From Glandiceps talaboti (Eukaryota > Hemichordata > Enteropneusta > Spengelidae), in contig NC_135553.1 in the NCBI RefSeq assembly GCF_964340395.1, forward strand, positions 5,247,001-5,311,000: a stretch of 64,000 bases of DNA, given 5' to 3'. The notes under the pieces were generated by a model. That model did not search any database. It was given only the letters and a program-made list of their open reading frames with translations, and was not told the DNA's origin. Position numbers and translations under genes: made by a program. Shown here in pieces: positions 13,501 through 26,167 of the stretch (its first letter is position 1; each line of letters starts with the position of its first letter).

Positions 13501-16500
13501 GAACACTTAGAAACTATAACAAACCAAGCAACACAACAGGTAAGTAGAACTGTTTGCACTTGGAAGTACTAAGATTTACACTTCATCGTAGTGATCACTG
13601 ATAATTTCGGCAGTGATTCAATATGTTGTCTGGATTATGAAATAGGATCAATTTTGTTGTGAAAATTAAGATAGTTGAGATTTAAATTGAAATTGTGTAG
13701 TGTCCCATTTTGTATATCATTATTATTTAATATTAATAACTTTCAAGCTGACACTGTAGTAGGTTTGTAAATTGATGCAGCTATACTATGTAATGATAAA
13801 TAAGGCTGATTTGTATTCTCTGTTCTCCGAAATCGATACTGAAGAGGTTTGTGTAATTTCATACTGTACAGCAATAAATCACGGGGCCGGGGATGGGGGT
13901 GCTAGGGTAGAGTAGGTATTCTTTCCCAATGGTCTTGTACTGTTCAAGTCAATAGACACATACATGAATCATCTTGTAGGCTAAACAGAAACAGTTAGAA
14001 GCTGACCAACTATCGTACGAGATAGCAACTCAACAAAGACGATACACATCAGAGATTGGTATGCTAAGACAACAGTTGGCAGAGTTACAACTACAACTGG
14101 CAGAAACTAGGAAAGAAGCTGATGAGTACTTCAAAGGAGGGATGGAGAGGAATTTAGAGGCTACAGCTTTGGGTCAAGAAGTAAGTGGTTGTTTTGTACT
14201 AGTAGTGTATTTGTCACTGTGCAAGCTGACACTACGAAATGAGGAAGTGTTGAACAGTAGTTGATATGTCTGTGATTTGTCACATCTACTAATACAGTAT
14301 GTTAAAGTGTCGCTGCGTTTAATTGTACCTTTTTACATTTCTTATTCTAAAAATTGCCTGAAAGAATATTATGTTAGCTTTTTGTGTGTGAATGTTTTTT
14401 CTTTTTATCTTTAAATTTGATCCAAGCATATAAATCAATGCTGAAGTTTTTTTGAGTCTCAAAGTATTTTAGATCTCTAATGTGGAGTCCCTGTCCTAGA
14501 ATGTGTGTGCTATTCAAAATATGTTTGTTTTACATTTCAAAAGATTGAACTGTATGTGCATTTACAACAAATATTCCACTTGTTATTGTAATAACTGTTG
14601 TATATATCAGGTACAGGTAGAAGAAAGAATGAACCTCATGTTGCAAATGTTAATTTTTCTTTGTTATTAGGTTTCAGCTCTCAAGATGGATATTGCTAGC
14701 CGAAAACCAACAATTATCCAGGGAAGTCAGGTAGGCTGACAATTTTGACTAGAAATTTAATGATTTTATGGCCTTCAACTAGTTCTCAAAGACTAATTTT
14801 TACTAATTACCAGACTGGTACATTGTGTTTGTGTACAAGAAGGCAGGTTTATAGTCACTACATATGTTTGCGTTTTTGTTTTCAAGCAAAATAAGTAAAA
14901 AGAAGCCTTTATCGAAAATTTCCAAGTTTACAGTATTTTGTTTCTGTTTTCACGTTAAATCTCTTATTAAATTTTATAAATACGTTTAACATGAATATCA
15001 AAAAAGAGACATCAAGATGGTCCTCAATGTTTTAATCAAGTTTGTAAATGAAAATAGAATTAGTCAATGCATAAAAAGTGTTTTGAAATCCTAGTTTTAA
15101 TGTCTAATGCCATGTTGTGTTACCCAGAATGCCCTGGTACAGCAACTACAGGAGGAAGTCCAGTATCTGAGGAATCAACTGAACTATGGTGGTCAGAAAG
15201 TCATGAGGGATGATGTCATCTTTGGTGGTAGTGACAATGTACAGTTGGTGAGAAACATGTATATTGTTAAACATTATTTCATGTTCTGTATCAATCTGAT
15301 TAGAGTCTAATGTAGAAATATGGCCCAATGGCTCTATTTTCTTTGTATACTGTTATTTTTTTCAGTGTTGTTGTTCCGATCATTCAGTATTTGAAGGAAA
15401 TAGAGGGAAATAGAGCAATTGAGCCCATATTCCTACATCAGTTTTTAATCAGATAGGTTCTGTATAGTCCTCTGTATACTTTATGTATTCAGCTAAAAAT
15501 GAATCACCTAACAAAAGCCTGTTGAAATTCATCTCTTGTACTTACAGAAGCATGTTATTGTTTATTTTATGAATCTATTAATTAGCAGTAAGTATTTGTC
15601 AGGTGTTTGTATGTTATCTTTGAGAGGGGTCAGACTAGGCAGTCATCTTTGTATGTTGACCAGACTTTGCATGTATAAAGTGTCTTTTATTTGTGTCATT
15701 TAGATGCAAGCCAAGCTAAGGACAGCAGCCAGACATATCACTCAGCTGACAAAGGAAAGACAAAAACTGATACAACTTGGAAATAAACTAAGGGCCGAGT
15801 TAGTCAAATACACAGGTCAGTAAACTGTATAGTTTATAATAATTACCAGTAATACCACCTAAAGTATGTAAGAACCTTGTCAAAGTACAATGCATAATGT
15901 AAAACTAAAGCATTTCAGCTACTTGCCCTATTCACTTAGAACGTTCATATCAGGTGTAAAATAACAGTGTTTACTTATCAGCTCAGTAGTGGTCACTCTA
16001 AAATGTACTCAATTTGTAAACAATGTTGCCAGCAATGGAACCCAACTGTGTCATAGTTAGAATACAGACAAATTTGATTGATGCTTCATTCACTGTTATG
16101 ATCAGCTAGGGTCTACCCTTCCCAATCCAATGAGTAAACATTGTTTACGTATACAATAGACACCGGTGGAAAGATAAACAACAAGGCGGAGCCGCGTTGT
16201 TTATCCTTCCACCGGTGTCTATTGTACTTATGCCCGACAAGTTCACAGGATGGCAGGATTAGTCCATCTCACCCTTGCTAGACTAGATTAAGATAAAGTA
16301 CACACTGTCTCACCCCTTGCCACGCTAGGTGATGATAATAACTGAGATAAAAGTGTACACATTCGGGTGAGGACACACACAGCATGCAGTGTTCACGGCG
16401 AAGAAATAAGCCATACAACATTCACAAGCCCTGATATGACTGAACAACGAGATGTGTCTTATATTATATAGTGTAGCTCATCTGAAGATCTGTGTAAAAT

Positions 16501-19500
16501 TCTTTTTTTAAATGTTTACCGTTTCTTTTGAATGGTAACAGTTGTGCCCTTCATCCTTAAACCCTTACTGTGCAGTCACTACTCCATTCATGGTACAGTA
16601 GTATGACTTATTTTTAATACTACTCGCCACAACTATTTTTCTCCGTAATTAAGTTCTCCTCGTAATTTTGGCAAATTATTTTGGTCCGGGTCGTACTCTT
16701 GCATTTCATTCTTGAGACCATGGAGGCTCCCCTTCCATGTGCAGGCATATGGTTTCTGACTTTGCCGGACTGGTTTTACTTGAACTACAAAGGTCAACCC
16801 AATTCACACCTTCTAAGTCCCCCTTTGTCTTACACTATCCAATACTGATAAGACTTCAGCGGCAACTCAGACAAGGAGGTGGTTATAACCCGCTACACAA
16901 ACTTTAATATTAGCTCCTGTAGAGGACTGCTAATCCCGTACATGTCAAACAATGTGTCAACATTATGACAGATAAAGGGCATAAAAACAGATTACATTTA
17001 GAGCTACCCACTCCTGAGCTGATAATTAAAGCAGTCAATACATTGTTGTTTTACACCTGATGTGGAGGTTCTAAGTGAATGGGGCAAGTTGCTGAAACAC
17101 TCTCGTTATCCATTATGCATAATAAATTGTGTGCTTGTGGTATCAGAGCAATATGTGTACAATTAACCTATCATATAGGCAGTGCTTTTACAACCCAGAA
17201 CACCCAAGTAAAGTGATTCCACTGTGTGCCACTCTTTAATATAACATTAACATATGGTGCAAAATAACACATTTGCAGGTAAAAGACCATCCTCACCACC
17301 ACCACCACCAGCAAGACAACAACAAGCTGCATTCCCTGGACAAAGACCAGTTGTTACAGCTGGTGAAAAAATAGTAGAACAGTTCCAAACTAAACTCAGT
17401 GATCTAGAAAGATTACAATATGAAATTACAAAACAGGTAAGATCAATGATTTCAGAAATTTGTGACTTTATAATTTTGCGAAATTGTGGACGTGTTTCGG
17501 TTTTTTTTTTTATACATGACATAAATGTAGGGAAACTTGGTTATTTTTGGTAGTTGATTTTAGTGATCTTAGACTAATCCTTGTAAAATTCAATATTTTG
17601 TCTATTTGCCGTGATGTGTTGGTTTTAGTGTTGTAAAAGATGTTGTCAATAAAAACACCCACTAGTGGAGAAGTGTATAGCACAGCTATGCAGTGATAGC
17701 TTACAATTACAACCATGGAAAGCTGCCAGCTTTCAGCTAACTGTAGAGATCAACATAGACTATAAAACTATTGTTGCAACATGTTGATATAGCTATTACA
17801 GGACATTGATGTACTTATAGTCATAGTGGCACCACATTTCTGATGGCAAGTTTTTCTACAGCATTTATTTTCACAGATTTCCATTTCCACAGTTGACATT
17901 GTAGGGCAATGTTTACATTATCCTGATTACAGAGTGAATGAATATTCCCCCCCCCCCCATTACCAAGGCATTGCTATCCCCCACTAGCACTATCACCCAC
18001 TTGTGTAATCTACTACATCACACAACAACAGCTTTAGTTTGTGTCTGACTTAGTTAGCTGAAAGCTGGCTTGCCACAGTAATAACTGAATAAAATTTTAA
18101 AATGTTACTGCTCTAAAATACCACAGATGTCATTTTTGAGCCACTATCCCAGTCTCTGTAACACAGAGTATATCATATGTCATGATTAATAGTTGTAGCA
18201 GTATGAAAGATGCCTTTCTGTAGCTAACAAGAGTAGTGCTAGAAAGTCATTTATTGGAAAATGACCCATGTCATAATTTTGTTATGCAGGAACTGAGATT
18301 TGCACAGAGAGATAAAGATAAAATGGACTTTGCCAGAGGAGCAGGAGATATGAAGGAAACCATATCAGAAAGTTCAGAATCAGACTCTAATGATGTGAGA
18401 GCACAACCAATGCAGTCGCAACCTGTGTATGGTGAGTTATTTCACAACCAATCACATGAAGAAATATTTCAGATAAAACATATACTGTATTCTACTATGA
18501 CAAAATATGAAAATTAGAGCTGAAATATGTATTTTAATCAAAGGAGGAATTGTTGTGTCCTGTAAGGGTGGCTTTACTTAATTCTAAATTTCTCATGACC
18601 TGACCAGCCCTATATTTCTTCAAAATGGCAATGTAATGAAAATAATATATGCCCTCTATGGCAGGATTAGGAAAACCACAACATCATTAATTGTACAATG
18701 GCCACCCCGTGAGTGCATGTCTGAGTGAAAGTTGCCGTTTATTCAAATTATTTTGCTGAAATTTTGGAACTTCAGTAGAACAAATGAGTCAAAGTTTCCT
18801 TCCGACTTAAATGTCATTTCTAAGTCACTCAGAATGTGAAGTATGATTATGAAATGAAAATAGCAACAACATGTACACATACACTTCTTTTATTTTACTT
18901 TATTTTTATGATTAATTGATCAACCGACCCATCATTTTTAGGATTTTATGATGTGAAGCATAGATTTAAGTATGGGTGCCCTAACACCTATTACATGTCT
19001 CATTCCTAAGACAGATAGGTGAAATTTTTATATTTAGATATCTGTAGGACCAATCAGTAATACTTTTATTTTTACCATTAATACAGCCCATCAACCAGAC
19101 CTTCAAGCAACACTGAGTACCATTGGTTCAGGACTGGGTGGTTCACCACTACTGATGAGCATGTCATCCAATGGGGAGGGTTCTATTCAAGATGTATGGA
19201 GACTCTTAGATTATGGTCCAAGTCCAAGTCCAACATTTATGAGGAGTCCATCACCACCACCAGCAGGAAGACAGACCCAGACTTCAACAGGTAAATGTGT
19301 AATAGTATAGAGTATTGGATCTAAAACTAAACAAGAATCCTGTCTAATAGTACTACATCTTGCTGTCACATCGTGTGAATACGATCTATAGATTACCACT
19401 CCAATTGTACTGTTATATTACAGTAGTTTTGACAGTTTACAATTGACAACTTCAAAGTTTTAAAAAATGTGCAATGAATTTAACAGAACATTAAGCAACA

Positions 19501-20608
19501 ATATTTAACACAAATACTTCAGTACATCATATTGGCCTATCAGTGCTCAAATACTTTAGTACATCATATTGGCCGATCAGTGCTCAAATACTTTAGTACA
19601 TCATATTGGCCGATCAGTACTTAATGATAAGAAGTTTGATGATTATGACCAACTCACTATGACAAAGTGGTTAAAAGCTGAGGATCAGTCAGGAGGTCGA
19701 GTGTTCAAATTCCACTAGAAACGGAGGATTTTCCATGACTGACCCAAAGCCGGGTCTACAGACTCAACGGTTAGGCCAGCTGTAGGCTGTATCACTCAGC
19801 TATGTCTCACTCATAAACAAGTGCAAATTTGAAGGTACTACTGCAGTAATGACTGGAGTACTAAGCAGGGTACAATTGCTCACATAGCTTGCAGGGTTGT
19901 CGGTGGCCGAGTGGTTAAACCACTTTCCTCTTACCACTGTGGTCGGGGTTCAACACATTCAGGGTTTGATTAAATTCACCACGCTGTATGTAAGAAGAGT
20001 GTCATTCAGTTTGACTCTACCGAACAACGCAGGATTTCCCTGGGTACTCCAGTTTCCTCCTGCATTAACACTGAACCCATGAGGGATGGCCCTCACTGGA
20101 CTTCTTGGGAGACAAATGTTTATATACTTAAAGAACTATCCAGTATAAATAAAGATTATTATTATGTCTTGCTGGGCCTTGGTTACTTTGGCATAGACTG
20201 TTGACTGACTGGGAAACCTTTACAGTTCCACAGCAATGTGGTAGTGAGCTTGCAGTGAATGTAGCCCAGGCCTGTCATGTAGTCTAAATCCTAAATGCAA
20301 GTCTATAGGGTCTTATGAGTATCTTTGCATGTATTTGTGTAGAAAGAATCACTGGGAGCAATTCCTAGTACAAAAAAAAGTTAAATGACTATGTTTCTAT
20401 TGTAGGTCTCCATAGTTTTGAACCAAGACCCAGCATTCCAGACACTAGGCCAACCACAGCACCAAGTGGGTTTACCATAGAGGGCAGCAGACCACACTTG
20501 GAGGAAAGAAGCAAACATGAAAAGAAACAACTCTCATCCCTAGCTGCAGGGAAATATCAAAGACCTTCACAGAAACAAAAAGTTAGAAATTATAATGTAC
20601 AAAAATAA
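6360..20608 (+). CDS. CCDC57: Coiled-coil domain-containing protein 57 (CCDC57), 19 coding exons
   Basis: Exons: 6360-6754, 7649-7859, 8146-8303, 8527-8601, 9064-9264, 9712-9870, 10350-10512, 11344-11481, 12100-12295, 12849-13037, 13439-13539, 13980-14180, 14671-14730, 15128-15247, 15704-15815, 17279-17436, 18290-18431, 19087-19290, 20406-20608. All junctions are GT-AG and in phase, giving 1061 aa. The N-terminus matches vertebrate CCDC57: a KEREWRELQELR stretch, then the block ERDLELERYDAIFGELK, then REHEYRVQVDDLSAK in exon 2. Residues to about 800 are almost continuous heptad coiled coil. The last four exons are Pro/Ser-rich and probably disordered. In mammals CCDC57 is a centrosome and centriolar-satellite protein linked to CEP63 and PCM1 in centriole duplication and microtubule organisation; that role is transferred by homology. 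The start at 6360 is the first ATG in frame and aligns with the family's N-terminus. The protein is somewhat longer than the human one (about 900 aa). Confidence 0.9.
6831..6923. repeat. (GT)n microsatellite in CCDC57 intron 1
   Basis: This is GTGT/GTAT repeat with one short interruption (gacagtat). A poly-C then poly-A run (about 7507-7560) lies further downstream in the same intron, possibly the A-tail of a degraded retroposon. Confidence 0.85.
15913..17097. mobile_element. DNA transposon-like element with ~105-bp terminal inverted repeats, in CCDC57 intron 15
   Basis: The left end (about 15913-16014) and right end (about 16990-17097) are imperfect inverted copies. They share blocks such as ACTTGCCC(T/C)ATTCACTTAG, ATCAGGTGTAAAA and TTATCAGCTCAG(T/G)AGTGG. 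The roughly 975 bp between contain no long reading frame, so the element is non-autonomous or decayed. A 71-bp foldback lies inside it near the left end. Clear target-site duplications are not visible, so I do not assign a superfamily. It lies wholly inside the intron between coding exons 15 and 16. Confidence 0.7.
16154..16224. repeat. Near-perfect 29-bp-arm palindrome (foldback)
   Basis: The arm CAATAGACACCGGTGG... (16154-16182) is matched by its reverse complement at 16196-16224 with one mismatch. They are separated by 13 bases that can themselves pair (GCGG/CCGC). It sits inside the inverted-repeat element of CCDC57 intron 15. Confidence 0.9.
19511..19621. repeat. Three tandem 37-bp repeats in CCDC57 intron 18
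   Basis: Units starting CAAATACTT(C/T)AGTACATC begin at 19511, 19548 and 19585. They differ at only a few positions. Confidence 0.9.
19652..19894 (+). mobile_element. tRNA-derived SINE, diverged
   Basis: A tRNA-like head (ACAAAGTGGTTAAAAGC as box A region; GTGTTCAAATTCCAC as box B region) is followed by a non-tRNA body. It directly abuts a second SINE of similar design. Head-like features are clear, but the element boundaries are approximate. Confidence 0.5.
19895..20165 (+). mobile_element. tRNA-derived SINE with (ATT)n tail
   Basis: The head contains an excellent box A (TGGCCGAGTGG) and a box B (GGGTTCAACAC) in Leu/Ser-tRNA style. The body contains the phrase CTGGGTACTCCAGTTTCCTCC, of a kind that recurs in many marine-invertebrate SINEs. 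The 3' end is an ATAAATAAAGATTATTATT tail. Length is about 270 bp. It lies in sense orientation within CCDC57 intron 18. Confidence 0.75.
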
Positions 20609-21175
20609 TTATCTGATGTCATAAAAATGAAAGAAAACAGTAATATTTCAATAACTTTTCAATGATTTCATTAGTTCTCATTATGCTACTACTAACCGAG
20701 GAGGGAGCATGTCTACTTTGAAATGGTGATTTAGGATTATTCAGTTCAGAAGTATTGTATGGTAGGTCATTGTGAAAGACATGCAAATACACACTAAATA
20801 TCATGTGGCTTATACAACTCTCTATAATCATAGTAATTTAAAATTTAGAGTGAAAATTTTGTCTTGCTCACAGCTATATTCAAACACTTTGCATGAAATG
20901 AATATTAGAATGAAGCTGATTGATATTTGATATATAATACATAGAACTTTGATAACGTATTGAATGACCACTTTCAAAATTTTAAATGTATATAATTTTA
21001 ATAATTATGAAAATTAAACAAATATTTTTTTATATCGTATTTTGTTGATTTATAAGTGATGATGGAAACTTACATGTAGTGAGTATCATATCTTGTTCCT
21101 GTGTTTCTCCTTAGAACTGTTTTGATACAACTTAGCACATCTGATCTGAGGTTCAGTAGTGCTGTAGGTATGATG

Positions 21176-21210
<35 letters not shown>

Positions 21211-23027
21211 TGGCCATTTGCCTTGGTATTCGATGGGGATGTTACAAAGGTAGTCTAGTTGAGTAATTCTTCAATTGCACCATACATAGATATGCGATTT
21301 TGGGCCAAAAAAGTACTGATTTAATTGGTCTGAAATTTGTTGTGTTGTAAGTGGTAAGGAGAGGAGTAGGTCTTACAGGGGTGAAGGGAACAGTGTGGTA
21401 AAATATTGGGGATAACTTGGTGGAGTGCGATGTTAACCTCAGTCCTGTCAGCCTGTTTACAGCAGTGAATGACTCCTGTAACGCTCATCATATTAATAAG
21501 GCGAATGTTATCAGAGTCAGTCATTCAGTGCCATAAACAGGCTATGACAATGTCAGTAGTGTGCCCATCTAGTCTTTCGGAGTTCTGGCCTTCAGCTTTG
21601 CTGATTAGATCCAGTATTAATCAATGCAGTGCCTTTGTACAAATTCACTGTGGGGGGTAGTAGTGGGAGGGGGGGGGGGGCAGAGTCTTTAAAATTATCA
21701 ATGTGGCGACTTGAGTCCTTGCAATTGATTCTTGGAGTCATGTCCCTTTTCATGTCTGACAGCATTTTAGCACAATGTTTTTGAAATATTTCAACAGGAT
21801 GCACGTGCGGGTCATGTTTTAGACAGAGGAAATTGAAGGGGAACATTCCTTACATGCCGGAATTGGGGAGGGTTACATTTTATGCAACTGACCTGGCTAG
21901 ATTTCCCCACACACCCACTGAGGGCTCACTTTATAAAACCAGAATTAGAGTATAGCAAGTTGTGCTGCAATACCATTGGCATCATTTACATTATATGCAG
22001 AAAATGAAGTGGTTTATGGAAGATTCTCATTTATTTCATTTTATGGTGACTAAGTAAGGAATGGTACATCCAGGGCCCAGTATTATATATCACTGAAAAT
22101 ATATACAGGTGCAGATTTGTGGTTTTCATTACATTGTAATTATATGTTATTCCAGACTAAAATGATGTTTTTAATAGAATTTCCCCTCATAAAATTTGCG
22201 GGGGTGTTATGTGCCCTCCTACTGGCAGCAAAGGATATCTGCCCTCCCTCCCAACGGGTTTCAACTTTCTCGCCAGCCCATTGCCCACCCATTATCCCAA
22301 AAATTCATTTTGACATGCACAATGTGCGCACCTCCTCCAAAGTTCCATATTTTGCCCTCCCACTTTATCAAAACCAGGACTTCCCCACCACTCCTCTCCA
22401 GCTATCGATCGAAAAAAATTGCCCACCCACTGAAAAATTGCGTAAGAACAGCTTTTTTGGATCACAGGGACATCTCGCATTATAGCTACTGCACTGTAAC
22501 AGTTACTTCATCGAAGTTAATGGAAAATATTGACCTCGAAATGATTTGCTGGCCCTAAACCTAAAGAGGGTTACGAAAACAAATGACCTATTAAAGTCTG
22601 TGGCTTGGGTCATTTCAGAATATGATAAACACGTCACCTTAAGTACCATACCTGACCTAGTACCTAAGCTAAATAATGGCAACTCCAAAAAAATTGTGTG
22701 TTTCGGATTACTTGACTATTCGTACTTTTTTCCGAAAAAAAATTCCTGAAGTAGATTGAAGAAACAGTCCTAATAAAACAGACTAGTGTGGAAATCGAAC
22801 ATTTTCAAATAAAAGACAAAAACAAAAAGATCTCATTCGATATTCCATCACCAAAATGAAAGTAAAAAATGTTCACTGCCATGCCTGACCTTATCCATTT
22901 TTGAACGGTAAACAAGCAGCAGAACAAGTATGCCGACTTGTAAATGTGTAACCCCTGCAGCATATGCCTACCTACCTGTACAACCATTACTCGACCATTG
23001 CTGTGTTTCAGTAGATTGTCGTCAAAT
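20609..23027. other. Spacer between CCDC57 and the GLYAT-like array
   Basis: This contains the CCDC57 3'UTR (AT-rich, no single convincing polyadenylation signal), a (GT)n run at about 21179-21208, a G-run at about 21665-21680, and a dispersed repeat at about 22290-22497. No gene is supported. The last ~250 bp should hold the 5'UTR exon or intron of the first GLYAT-like gene. Confidence 0.55.
22290..22497. repeat. Dispersed repeat, copy 1 (intact)
   Basis: The segment AAAATTCATTTTGACATGCA ... CTCGCATTATAGCTACTGCA occurs again in split form at 28852-29010 and 30604-30640. Outside the split the copies are nearly identical, so this copy shows the uninterrupted arrangement. Confidence 0.8.
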
Positions 23028-23915
23028 ATGGAAATATCTCAAGATCCAAAAGCTTTGGGACGTTTGATGTGCCACCTTGAAAAGATGCATGCAGAGTCTA
23101 TTCCCATATATAATCTGGTGAGACACGTCAGAGACAAGAAATGGGATAGAACACAGATATTTTTTGACAGAAGTATGGAGGATAACACAACTGTATTCTG
23201 TCATGGTCCAGGTGTATGGTCTGGAGATTATTGTTGGTACATATACAGCGAAGACGAAAGCAGTTTAATGTCGATGTTAAAGAAAGTCGATATTTCTGAG
23301 AGTCGTCTTGATGGTTTGTATCCTACCGATACCGTCACCTTTGTGTGTTTGAATAACAGATTCGTCAAACGTATCACCCAATACATGAACGTACTTGGGT
23401 TTGCGATTGACAAAACCCTTACCTATCGGTTGTATATGAGAACACTTGACAAAGCGACTTTAGCAAGTATTCAGCAGCAAACCACAACACTTCCATCGGG
23501 ATATACAATGGCACCACTAAAACCTGAACATGCAGAGCTTGTTTTATCCAAGACCAACTATTATTCTGCGGCTACCATTCCACTAGTGAGGAAATTGATC
23601 AAAAAATTGCCTTCACTTGCCATATATGTACCAAACCAAGATGAACCAGTGTCTTGGGCAATGTTTCATCCACACGGCAATATTGGTCTTGGCTACACCC
23701 AACCAGAGTATAGGAACAAAAGGTTTTCACAGATCAGGCATGCAGAAATGATGTCTCGCCTCCCTGATTTAGGCTACTGTAGGGTGTGTTTTGGTACGAA
23801 CGATGATAACATTGCAGCCCAGAAAGTGCTCAAGAGATCTCCAGGTTTGACTACTCTCAGTCTATGTCACAACATCGTTTTCAAGAAATCGTCAAAGACA
23901 CCTTCAAAATTGTAG
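23028..23915 (+). CDS. GLYAT-like acyltransferase, copy 1 (intact, C-terminal SKL)
   Basis: One uninterrupted frame of 295 aa, against 296 for human GLYAT. The N-terminal half (about residues 1-150) matches the GLYAT N-terminal domain: IYNLVRHVRDKKWDRTQIF aligns with YGTVFHI...VDKW. The C-terminal half is the GNAT-type domain, with PNQDEPVSWAMFHPHGN, GYTQPEYRNKRFSQI and CFGTNDDNIAAQKVL. The family transfers an acyl group from acyl-CoA to the amino group of glycine or another amino acid. The last residues are TPSKL, a canonical type-1 peroxisomal signal, so I infer a peroxisomal enzyme. The ATG at 23028 is chosen because a TTTCAG acceptor ends at 23011, the same distance as in its paralogues; sequence upstream is probably 5'UTR intron. 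At the proposed catalytic Glu position I read Asn. Confidence 0.85.
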   Translation: MEISQDPKALGRLMCHLEKMHAESIPIYNLVRHVRDKKWDRTQIFFDRSMEDNTTVFCHGPGVWSGDYCWYIYSEDESSLMSMLKKVDISESRLDGLYPTDTVTFVCLNNRFVKRITQYMNVLGFAIDKTLTYRLYMRTLDKATLASIQQQTTTLPSGYTMAPLKPEHAELVLSKTNYYSAATIPLVRKLIKKLPSLAIYVPNQDEPVSWAMFHPHGNIGLGYTQPEYRNKRFSQIRHAEMMSRLPDLGYCRVCFGTNDDNIAAQKVLKRSPGLTTLSLCHNIVFKKSSKTPSKL

Positions 23916-26093
23916 TATGCTCCAGACGGTTGTACTTCACCTTGGAAGTCTAGCATAGACATTATACACTTTTAGAAGACTTCTTTGCAGAGTGTCTCAG
24001 TAAAGAAGACACGTGACCGAGACAAACTTTAAAACTTGTCAATTAGTGGTAGTAAAGCTTCTAACAAAATTGGAAAAAAAATATAAATCGTAACATTACA
24101 ATTAATGTAGTGCACAGTTGGTGTTTTGTCAGTGGTTCTGTACTATTTTTATTTCATACAATTTTGTAAAATGTCACACGGAATAAAATAAAACACACCA
24201 ACTATTAATTTGAATGAATCACCATGTTTCTAATAAATCAAACTACTCATAATGACAAAAATATACAGTGTCACTAATACACCATGTACTGTGATGTACA
24301 TATGATGTATACATTTGTACTACCGTTGTGATGAAGCCTTTCTTTACATTCCTGCTGCTAGCTTTGCAAGTATGTCAGTAATTACACTAGTTTCCATTTA
24401 AAAATAAGCTTCATAAACATTTGATTAATTCAAAGACCCTAGGGACTATGATTAACTTTAGAGAGAATGTTTTGTAGTTTTTGGATTGAATTCCCCACAA
24501 TGTTCATATTTCCCATACTTTGTATATTTGCTTAATATGATGAATGTAGACTCAAATAGGACTTTGGTGGTAAATATATGATTTTATAACTATAATATCG
24601 TGACGTCATAAACCACACACCTCTTTACGGCACCTTCCACCAGAACGCAACCACCATTTCGTTACGTTAGCAAAAATATGTGCTCTGGCATGGCTTGCAA
24701 GAATGAATTATATGTATATTAAAAATCCTCCATTTTCACTGATGGCAGTCATGACTTGCATGCTTGGAAACGCGTGACTACATCACAGGTTAGAGGATCG
24801 AGAGTTTCAACAAATTACAAAAAAAAAGAATATTGTCAAAAAGAATTTGCATCATTTGACTTGTAAAGCCTATATCAAACGTCTAATATAATTTGTCCTC
24901 CTTTGTCTAAGAGTTAGTTTGTAAAAGTTTCATAATCATTAATCGCACCCCTTTTTTCAGAAAACTGAACCGACAAGAAATCCTTTGCTATTGGCGGTTG
25001 TTTTCGACATTTCGCCTAAAATTGCAATGTCAAGGTCAAATATAACCAGACTGTCACATTACACTTGCAATTTTAGATAAAAATGTCACAGTCAGATAGG
25101 TCATATCTGATGATATATGATGAGAGGCTTGAAAGATGTCTCCCGATATGGACGTCATTGACCCAAGAGCTATAGTATTCTCTTTGTTCTAGGTTTCAAT
25201 GTCATAGGTTAGTGCAGTCAGAATTGGTGACATGGCTGGAAATACATGCATACATGAACGGAGGGACGGGTTGGAACCATTCATTTAGCATATCCCGAGT
25301 ACAACGTAGGGCTTCGAAAACCAATATATCTAAGGTATAGCTGAAAAACATACATTTTATTCCGGAGATAATCTTATTGTATATATTCATCATGTACAAA
25401 AAAAACCTGTCTTGTTCCATATAAAGGGAATTGAATTACCTACAACATATATGAAAAGAAACTCACTGAAACATTACACAGATGAAAGGTGAATTTTAAT
25501 TTCAAATATGAATATATTGTTCAAATGACATGTTTAATGGTCGCCCACTGCTCTGTAGTGTTGACTTTGGTAAAAATACAAACGTCTATGCAACAAACAG
25601 AATTGATGCTGCAGTTAAATTCAATAATTGTTAGCCTAAGCCTACTACTTTGGTTGATTGATGTATCCGTGACTGACATTATGTCTATGTGAGTATATAA
25701 TATGGTTTGACAGATTATTTATCAGCCTCTCTTACAGGTTTAGACTGAGTCCACAGTCCGCTAACGCCTCCTGATGACCGACATTGATTTCTTTATTATT
25801 TCGCTACACCTCCCATTTCTATGCCACCCACACGTGTCTTTCAAATGACTTGTGTAATAAGATAAAATAATAAACTGATGAACATTCTATACAGAAGATC
25901 ACCAGATTGAGTAATGTAGAGCGTTCAAGTCGATTTCGCAGCCTAGAAAAAACATTGAAAAAAATCACTGTACTGTACCGTACTATACTGTACTGTACAA
26001 AAGTACACCGATCATTCGATCTGTAAAATTTCCGTTTAACTAGTCTGTTTACTTTGTGCAACAAACTTCCAAATTTGACCAACAACGTCTTCA
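23916..26093. other. Spacer; from 24834 it is the start of duplicated block 1
   Basis: There is no supportable gene. An AATAAAATAAAA run near 24182-24192 may serve polyadenylation of GLYAT-like copy 1. From about 24834 the sequence is repeated almost unchanged at about 30640 onward. The short frames there (for example 25080-25320) are shared by both copies but lack any recognisable domain. Confidence 0.5.
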
Positions 26094-26167
26094 CTACAGT
26101 TTTGATGACATTTGTTCGGCTCTCTTGAAAATGATACTATGCCTTAGCCAAAGAGGTGTTACACCTG
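26094..26167 (-). pseudogene. Inverted GLYAT-like 3' remnant (minus strand)
   Basis: Read on the minus strand, these bases encode the last ~24 residues of a GLYAT-like protein, ending MSSKL and a stop at 26096-26094. The fragment is cut at 26167, where it joins head-on to the truncated plus-strand copy. The counterpart in block 2 (31884-32335) continues much further, so this remnant was trimmed by a deletion. Confidence 0.75.

Noticed and set aside
22944-23027. N-terminal extension of GLYAT-like copy 1 as a mitochondrial presequence
   Set aside because: The extension crosses a TTTCAG splice acceptor conserved in front of every paralogue, and most copies have no upstream ATG. The upstream part is probably intron or 5'UTR.
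25080-25320. Short frame present in both duplicated blocks (also 30878-31135)
   Set aside because: Its presence in both copies follows from the block duplication. In block 1 it has a stop where block 2 is open, and no domain is visible.
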